This document shows positions 58,051 to 64,000 of a DNA stretch of 64,000 nt, piece after piece (position 1 is the first letter of the stretch; each line of letters begins with the position of its first letter). This stretch comes from Pseudopyrenochaeta lycopersici (lineage: Eukaryota > Ascomycota > Dothideomycetes > Pleosporales > Pseudopyrenochaetaceae). A program made the translations under genes and the position numbers. Location of the stretch: positions 558,001 to 622,000 of the forward strand of contig NHZP01000004.1 of the NCBI GenBank assembly GCA_003313425.1, read 5' to 3'. The notes under the pieces were generated by a model. It had not been told where the DNA came from. It made no database searches and saw only the letters and a list, made by a program, of their open reading frames with translations.

Positions 58051-59704
58051 AGAATACGGTGTGACATGCCTTCATCATGCTGACGATAGTAGGCGATTCA
58101 CGTTAATCTAGGGACCAAATTGTAGTGCGGATTGTCGGTGGCACCGACACACCGGCGGGTAATATATCCAGCCAGTCTGGCCAACATCGCGTGGAGGGCC
58201 AAGACCATCTTGTTCCAGGTCACGTTGGTACCCAAGGCCTCGTCGTCGGGTCCCGCTCTTGGCGCCACGGCTTGGTTCTGTCGCATGTGCTCGATGATGG
58301 AAGCAGCCTCACGATACTGTTGTAGATGCCAATTGAGCTTCAAACAAGCCCTTGGACCATTGCGGCATTTGTCTCTGTGATGCGTGTGATATCTGCAGGT
58401 ACGCGTGCGCCCAAAATTGGCGCAACGGCAGATGAGGTTGGGCCCCAAGGGGGGGAGAAAAATCTCTCAAACTGCTAAAAATGTGCATGTGTGTGTGAAA
58501 ATCTTTGCGGGCGCGGAGCGGAGTGAGATTGTGCTTGAGACAGTGTCCTAACCTGAAGGGTGTGCTGTTTCGAGTTGGGGTTGATATGTCATGACTTATC
58601 TGATGTCTTGGGCTTGCGCGGACTGCTGATAGCGGGACGATGATGTAGTCTGTGGGGTCGCAGGACGCGGCTCTGCGAACTGCATCGGCAGCCAGAGCGT
58701 CCCCAGCGAGAAGGCAGTCGATCAACGCTGGGTTGACTGGCGTGGTGGAGGAGCTGTGCACGCTTGCTTTGTAGAGACGTGTTCAGACAGGGTGTGGCAG
58801 ATGCGGCTTTGCTTTGTGCCCCGGATGGCAGGCTCGGTGTCATCCTTGTCCGCTATCTTGGCATGCGTTCTCAGTCACGAATCTGGCAAATCACGGATAA
58901 CTTGAGCTTCGCTTCAATCCTGCGAGAGACTCACTCGTCTGTGCCCCTCGCTGGAGAGTAGGACTAGCAATCACCACTCCCTCTCTGAAGAGCTCGCACT
59001 GTGCGAGTCGGTCGGGCTGCGTCGCCTCCATCAGCTTGCGGCTGTCTGGGCCTTTACTAGCCTGTGTTCGTTCGTCCGCTAGTACTGCTTTCAACGCCTG
59101 CTATTCACCGGTCCGCAAAGACCGGCAACGCCCACTCGCCTTCGGCGTCACTGCTCGGACCTGCCACTGACTAAGGCGTTGCAGCTTACATGGTAGCTCG
59201 TCCCCGCCCTGTCTGCATAGAGCTTGAGATAGACCATCATCACCACCACATCAGCCCCATGAGCCCACTCGGCCCTCCGTGAGTCTCCTCAATCCGCACT
59301 CAGCCTACCCGCCACCGCTCTGGCGCGCAAGCGGGAACACGATTCCTCCCCCGTCGCCTCTCCTACGCTCGCCTGGCACGGCCAGAGTCCCTCGCAGCAG
59401 ATAACGACAGCGCCGACGGAGGCTCGCTTCCTTGCCTTTCTCTCTCGCCTCTTCCGGCCGCCCTAATACCGACTGTTTCACGTGGCCTTCTTACCCATAA
59501 TACACACACCACCCGTCGCCGAGACCACAGCTGGCAGTACCGTCACTCCAGACTGGGAAGCATCAACCCTTGTCATCACCTCAGTCCTGCGCATCCTGCC
59601 GCCACTGCTACTTCCTCCATTGATACGCCAAACGGCAGTTTCGACAGGACAACCAAACATACTGTGCGCCGCATCTCACTCTCGTCTGGCACACAACCTT
59701 CGAC
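58051..59704. other. Intergenic region (1.65 kb) and CT-rich PPZ leader
   Basis: 3' side of the aldehyde dehydrogenase and promoter of the PPZ gene. From about 59,260 to 59,700 the plus strand is C/T-rich (CCTCCTT-like runs), typical of a long fungal 5' UTR. No protein-like frames. Confidence 0.45.
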
Positions 59705-61435
59705 ATGGGCAACCAGCAGTCCAGCAACAAGAAGGACAAGGGCGAGAAGGGCAGCACCGAGGGCGTACCGCTCGGTCGTGAGTACTATCGGTCGTTTGAG
59801 AGATCTGACACCAAAGACTCTACCCGCTCGCTGCGCAACTCCATTAAGGCCAAGATCCCGGGCACTGGCAAGACCGACAGCCCGCGAAATTCTGTGGCCA
59901 ACCTAGGCGACGTGAATGGAAAGACTGACAAATCAGACGCCGCCTCAACCAAGTCCGCCCAGAGTCGGGGAGGCAAAGGATCGCGACGAGGCTCGACTTC
60001 CTCCGCTGCGCCAGAAGCTGTACGCGAGCCCATAGAGAGAGCAGACCCAACACCCGATGAACCGCAACCGCCGCCCTCGCCTGTTCATGGCGCCACGCTT
60101 GGAACAGGACATGAGGGAGTAAGCAAGGCTCAACAGACGGGCGAAGTTGACCACGTCTCGGAAGTACCACCAAGTGGAGTACCGCCTCCACTGGCTTCAG
60201 CACAGCCAGGAGAGTCTATTCTGCAGAAGAAGGGCCAGCCGATACCGCGACTTCCAGAGCCTCCAGCCCCAACTGATGGGTCAGGTTCGCCCATGGAGAT
60301 CAGCGCGCTCAAGTCGATGGACCTCGACGACATGATACAGCGACTACTGGATGCAGCGTATGCCGGCAAGGTTACAAAGACTGTCAGTTTGAAGAACGCA
60401 GAGATCTTCGCTATTTGCTCAGCTGCACGAGAAGTGTTTCTGAGCCAGCCAGCCCTGCTCGAGCTTTCACCGCCCGTGAAGATTGTGGGCGACATCCACG
60501 GACAATACACCGATCTCATCCGCATGTTCGAGATGTGCGGCTTTCCACCAAACTCCAACTATCTATTCCTCGGCGACTACGTAGACCGAGGCAAGCAGAG
60601 CCTGGAAACCATCCTACTGTTACTCTGCTACAAGCTCAAGTTCCCCGAGAACTTCTTCCTCCTGCGCGGCAACCACGAGTGTGCCAACGTTACGCGTGTA
60701 TACGGCTTCTACGATGAGTGCAAGAGAAGATGCAACATCAAGGTCTGGAAGGCCTTTGTGGACACGTTCAATACTCTGCCTATCGCTGCTATTGTGGCGC
60801 AGAAGATTTTCTGCGTGCATGGAGGACTGTCTCCGAGTTTGTCTCACATGGACGATATCCGACAAATTGCGCGACCTACGGATGTACCAGACTACGGTCT
60901 GCTGAACGACCTGCTATGGAGTGATCCAGCCGACATGGAGAACGATTGGGAATCTAACGAAAGAGGAGTTAGTTACTGCTTCGGAAAGAAAGTCATCATG
61001 GAATTCCTGCAACGACATGACTTTGATCTCGTCTGTAGAGCCCACATGGTGGTGGAAGATGGTTATGAATTTTTCAACGACAGAATCTTGGTCACAGTCT
61101 TTTCAGCACCAAACGTAAGCCAAGTCTTGCCACGACAAATCGAGCCTTTACTAACGCAATCTAGTATTGCGGAGAATTCGACAACTGGGGAGCGGTCATG
61201 TCTGTCTCAGGAGAGTTGCTATGTAGTTTCGAGCTTCTGAAGCCTCTTGACTCTAGTGCGCTCAAGAGCCACATCAAGAAGAGCAGGAATAAGCGTCAGA
61301 GCATGCTTAACTCACCAGTACGTATCGCACACAAGGCTTACTGAACTCTTGCATGTTTCAGGGCCATATATCGTATTCATATCAGTGCTGACTTTTGGCT
61401 TGCAGCCCGCTCATTACGCGCCCCAAAGTTACTAA
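59705..61435 (+). CDS. PPZ1: Serine/threonine protein phosphatase PPZ
   Basis: PP1-like phosphatase acting on salt tolerance, potassium/pH balance and cell-wall integrity in fungi. Exons 59705-61114, 61165-61317 and 61406-61435 (introns 50 and 88 bp) give 530 residues. Residues 1-200 are the disordered PPZ-specific N-terminus, starting [16 protein letters not shown], a consensus N-myristoylation site (Gly2), and containing RRGSTS, a typical phosphosite. The catalytic domain (about 203-500) has [32 protein letters not shown] and CVHGGLSP, all metal-binding residues intact. The C-terminus [17 protein letters not shown] is typical of PPZ. The last exon is short (ending PAHYAPQSY). A second acceptor at 61454 with a perfect TACTAAC branch point would give a longer tail (see findings). 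Confidence 0.93.
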
Positions 61436-61454
61436 CCTTATACTTTTGTGCAGG

Positions 61455-61882
61455 GTGGCTTTAGTAATGCGATCTCCGGACCCTCGATTATCGCGAACAG
61501 TGCAACAGTACCACAAGACCAAGAAAATTCTGGAATCGCGGACAAATATCAAACGGTGGGTGAGCTTGGAAAGCGGCGGCTTTCTCAGAGGCTTCGACGT
61601 GTGCGGAGAAGGCCTGGATTGGAACAACTTGGAGCTCAAGGCAGTTGCGCGGCGGCATCTTCACTGAAGCGGATTGTGCATGTTCGAGCAGACACATTGA
61701 GCGCGCCTCGGGGCTCCATCAGCACTGACTGTGCAACATCGCTCCTGCAAATCATACAACAGGCCGATCTGGAGAGCTCTGAGAGACGCAGACAGAAATT
61801 GGAGGAACGGGAGGAAAAACGGGCGTTATGGGAGCCGATGTTGCCAAAAGCTCTCGCAGATGAGATGGACTTCGTTGTCTGA
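61455..61882 (+). other. Possible alternative 3' exon of PPZ
   Basis: An open frame directly after the TTTGTGCAG acceptor (61446-61454) stays open for 143 codons to a stop at 61880-61882. It is in phase with PPZ exon 2 if that exon is spliced from 61317. Its end (DLESSERRRQKLEEREEKRALWEP) is helical and protein-like. It may be an alternative C-terminus, an unrelated small exon, or chance. Confidence 0.3.
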
Positions 61883-64000
61883 ACATGTTCTCGACTATGT
61901 TCATCCTGACGAGGCACTGTAGGCGGACAAGGATCATTTCATGAGCTTGCCGACAAATCGCCGGGAGCCTGGAACTCTGGTGAAGCAGAATTGGGAACTC
62001 GCTGTCCTCCAGGAGAATGGGTCCCTCGATATTTTAAGCCAAATGAGCTTTTCCACGTTCCTCTTGTCTCTTCATGGATATCTCGCGCGAGATTCATCTC
62101 CTGTCTTCCTTTCCATCCTGCTATGCGATTTCAACCGGTATTGGCGTCGGCATCGCCACAAGGGGATTTAAACTTACCTGTGTCAGGTTTATGGTGCTTT
62201 CGTTTCGAGTACAGATCCTACGGAATTTGCGATATTGGCGGACGATTTCGAGTGTATAGCATCCTGACGGCATATTGTCTCCCTATCAGTTTTGTACGCA
62301 AACCTTTCTCAACTTGGAGTGTACGAGTCCTTTACTGTGCATGTCAGTGGTTGTGTGCCTGATGATGTTTGCTAGCTATGTATCTAGAGGGAATAATTAA
62401 CTTTGAAAGTGGCCTGAATTATTCCTTACCGTCTGACAAGATCATTTTACTAGGTCATCTCTGCTGTAAGACGACGCTCGGGCTGAAGTCGTCCAATTCT
62501 CATTACAATCTGTCAGATTTCAACTGCCAGCGATATGCCGAGAATGACGAGGACTAATAACGAACCCAGGAGTTAGCGGATCACACGATCTAATAGTTAT
62601 GAAAACACCATGGGTAAGCCGGTCAATAGGGAGTTTCAAATCGGAAAGTAGATGGGAAAGCAATATGGATATTTCATCTATTCCCCCACCAGTGGCAAGG
62701 GCCAGACCATGTGCCGATTGCGCTCAGGCTGTAGATCGACGGATAGACATGAGGTTGAAGATTTCCCTGCAATCGATAGAAGCACGGAATATCTTGTGAT
62801 GTTCGAGAAGGAAACGAAGAAGAAATGCTCGAGAAAAGGAAAACCAGTTCGCAGATGCCTTGGAACCAGATTGGGAGTTGGATGCTTGGGGCCCCGGATT
62901 TCCGGTCCGCCAGCTGCGCGGAGGGATGCGGAGCTGGCGACTTGCCGACCGCGCAGCGCTTGTCGACCACTCTTATCAACTTAAGAGCCAACTCGCTCCC
63001 TCTAGTGGCGTGCAAGGGAGGATTTTCTTTGGTGGAAATTGCACTTGGCCCGGATGCTCGCGGGCAATGTGGCGCGTGTCTATGGGAAGCACTCGTGACA
63101 ACGCGCTGATCTGATTCTCGAATGCTTCTGAAAGCAGGGTTGGAGAAGCGAAAGGATCAGTTGGAGAAAACGCCATGCACGCCTCAATAGCGGTTGGATT
63201 TTCTTTTTGTCGGGCTCCCGAAGCCTCTACCGTTGTTAAGGATCAGTTTCTCTCTCGGGGGTGTCCCAGGTAACGACGAAACATGATGTGCAGGTTCCGC
63301 ACTCTACTCATTCGTTACCGTGACACCAGGCACAGCAACCCACCAAACTCTAGAACCAACACTACGCATGGAATGCCGTCCCTTCAATCAACGGTACGCT
63401 TCGACCGCGAAACGGCACCCTTCTCCACTCCATTGGACACCCCTCATCTCACCTAACGTCCAGCACTCCAATCACACGACCACGACAAGCCTCAAGCGCT
63501 AAGCGAGATGCACGCATGCAAATACCCGGTCAGCATGTGCTGGAATGGGTTTGATTTATCCATGCCAATCCCTGCACTTAAGGACCGGGATTGAGATTCG
63601 TTGCTCCATACACTGGTGTGAAGATCTGGATTGTCAGTTGGTCGGTTGTGTGGATTGGATCATGTATATCTGTATATTACCTGAGCCGGTACCCCAAGCG
63701 GCTGGGTACGCTCCTCCACTATTGATGCTGCTGCTGCTGCAATGCTGATGCTATTCGTTGTTGACTCGGACGTCAAAACGAGCATTGTACTTTGCTTTTG
63801 CTGTTCTCGACGCTCGTTGCACTAGTTATCCTCTGATAGCTTACTGGTTGGGCCGCTTCCGGTCGTGTGGTGTTGAAGAAGAGGCGGAGTTTCCAAACAT
63901 GGATTTCCGACACAAGAGAGATGTACATACCTCACATACGGAGCGGCGTAGTAGTAGCATCGTGGAGATTCGCCAGGTTCAGAATGTTGCGTTTGCTGAT
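61883..64000. other. Gene-poor right end of the window (2.1 kb)
   Basis: No frame here has protein-like character. On the minus strand, the last 70 bases (63931-64000) end with a good donor-like sequence (GAG/GTATGT at about 63927-63932) and might be the edge of an exon of a gene lying mainly to the right, but the fragment is too short to support. Confidence 0.4.

Noticed and set aside
63931..64000. Possible minus-strand exon at the right window edge with a GAG/GTATGT donor.
   Set aside because: Only about 70 bases are visible, two of the three frames give plausible text, and no family can be recognised.

Overview
This window is nuclear DNA of a filamentous ascomycete (Pezizomycotina; Dothideomycetes is my guess from the gene content, not proven). 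Genes are split by very short introns (mostly 47-70 bp, up to about 200) with GTAAGT/GTATGT donors, CTRAY branch points 10-25 bp before the acceptor, and no operons. About 21 protein genes can be modelled. No tRNA, rRNA, intact transposon or viral sequence was recognised.

Left part (1-9.5 kb), mostly housekeeping: the last codons of a D-lactate dehydrogenase-like gene, aspartate-semialdehyde dehydrogenase (HOM2), ribosomal protein S4, the pH-signalling membrane protein PalI/RIM9, and a drug/polyamine-type MFS transporter on the minus strand. From 9.5 to 21.8 kb the window is gene-poor: a small single-pass membrane protein, a Zn2Cys6 regulator, a 26-bp minisatellite, a TTS-type microsatellite and long stretches in which I see no gene.

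Middle part (21.8-38.7 kb): a GPI-anchored class III GH18 chitinase with a highly repetitive stalk, a large disordered/coiled-coil protein, a short-chain dehydrogenase, a large WD40/BCAS3-like protein, a secreted SRPBCC-fold protein, and a cystinosin/ERS1 PQ-loop transporter.

Right part (40-64 kb): the most notable gene is an RGS-LOV protein (40173-43045), a blue-light flavoprotein receptor joined to a G-protein regulator domain, with an intact GRNCRFLQG photocycle motif. It is followed by NatB acetyltransferase NAA20, a small cysteine-rich secreted protein (candidate effector), a peroxisomal alpha/beta hydrolase ending in PKL, an intronless TPR-like/protein-kinase fusion facing an intronless orphan protein, Mediator subunit MED8, the N-terminal methyltransferase TAE1, mitochondrial aldehyde dehydrogenase and the PP1-like phosphatase PPZ. 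The last 2 kb hold no confident gene.

There is no sign of one co-regulated cluster. Environmental sensing (PalI, RGS-LOV, PPZ salt/pH signalling), cell-wall remodelling (chitinase) and transport are represented, but by independent genes with their own promoters.
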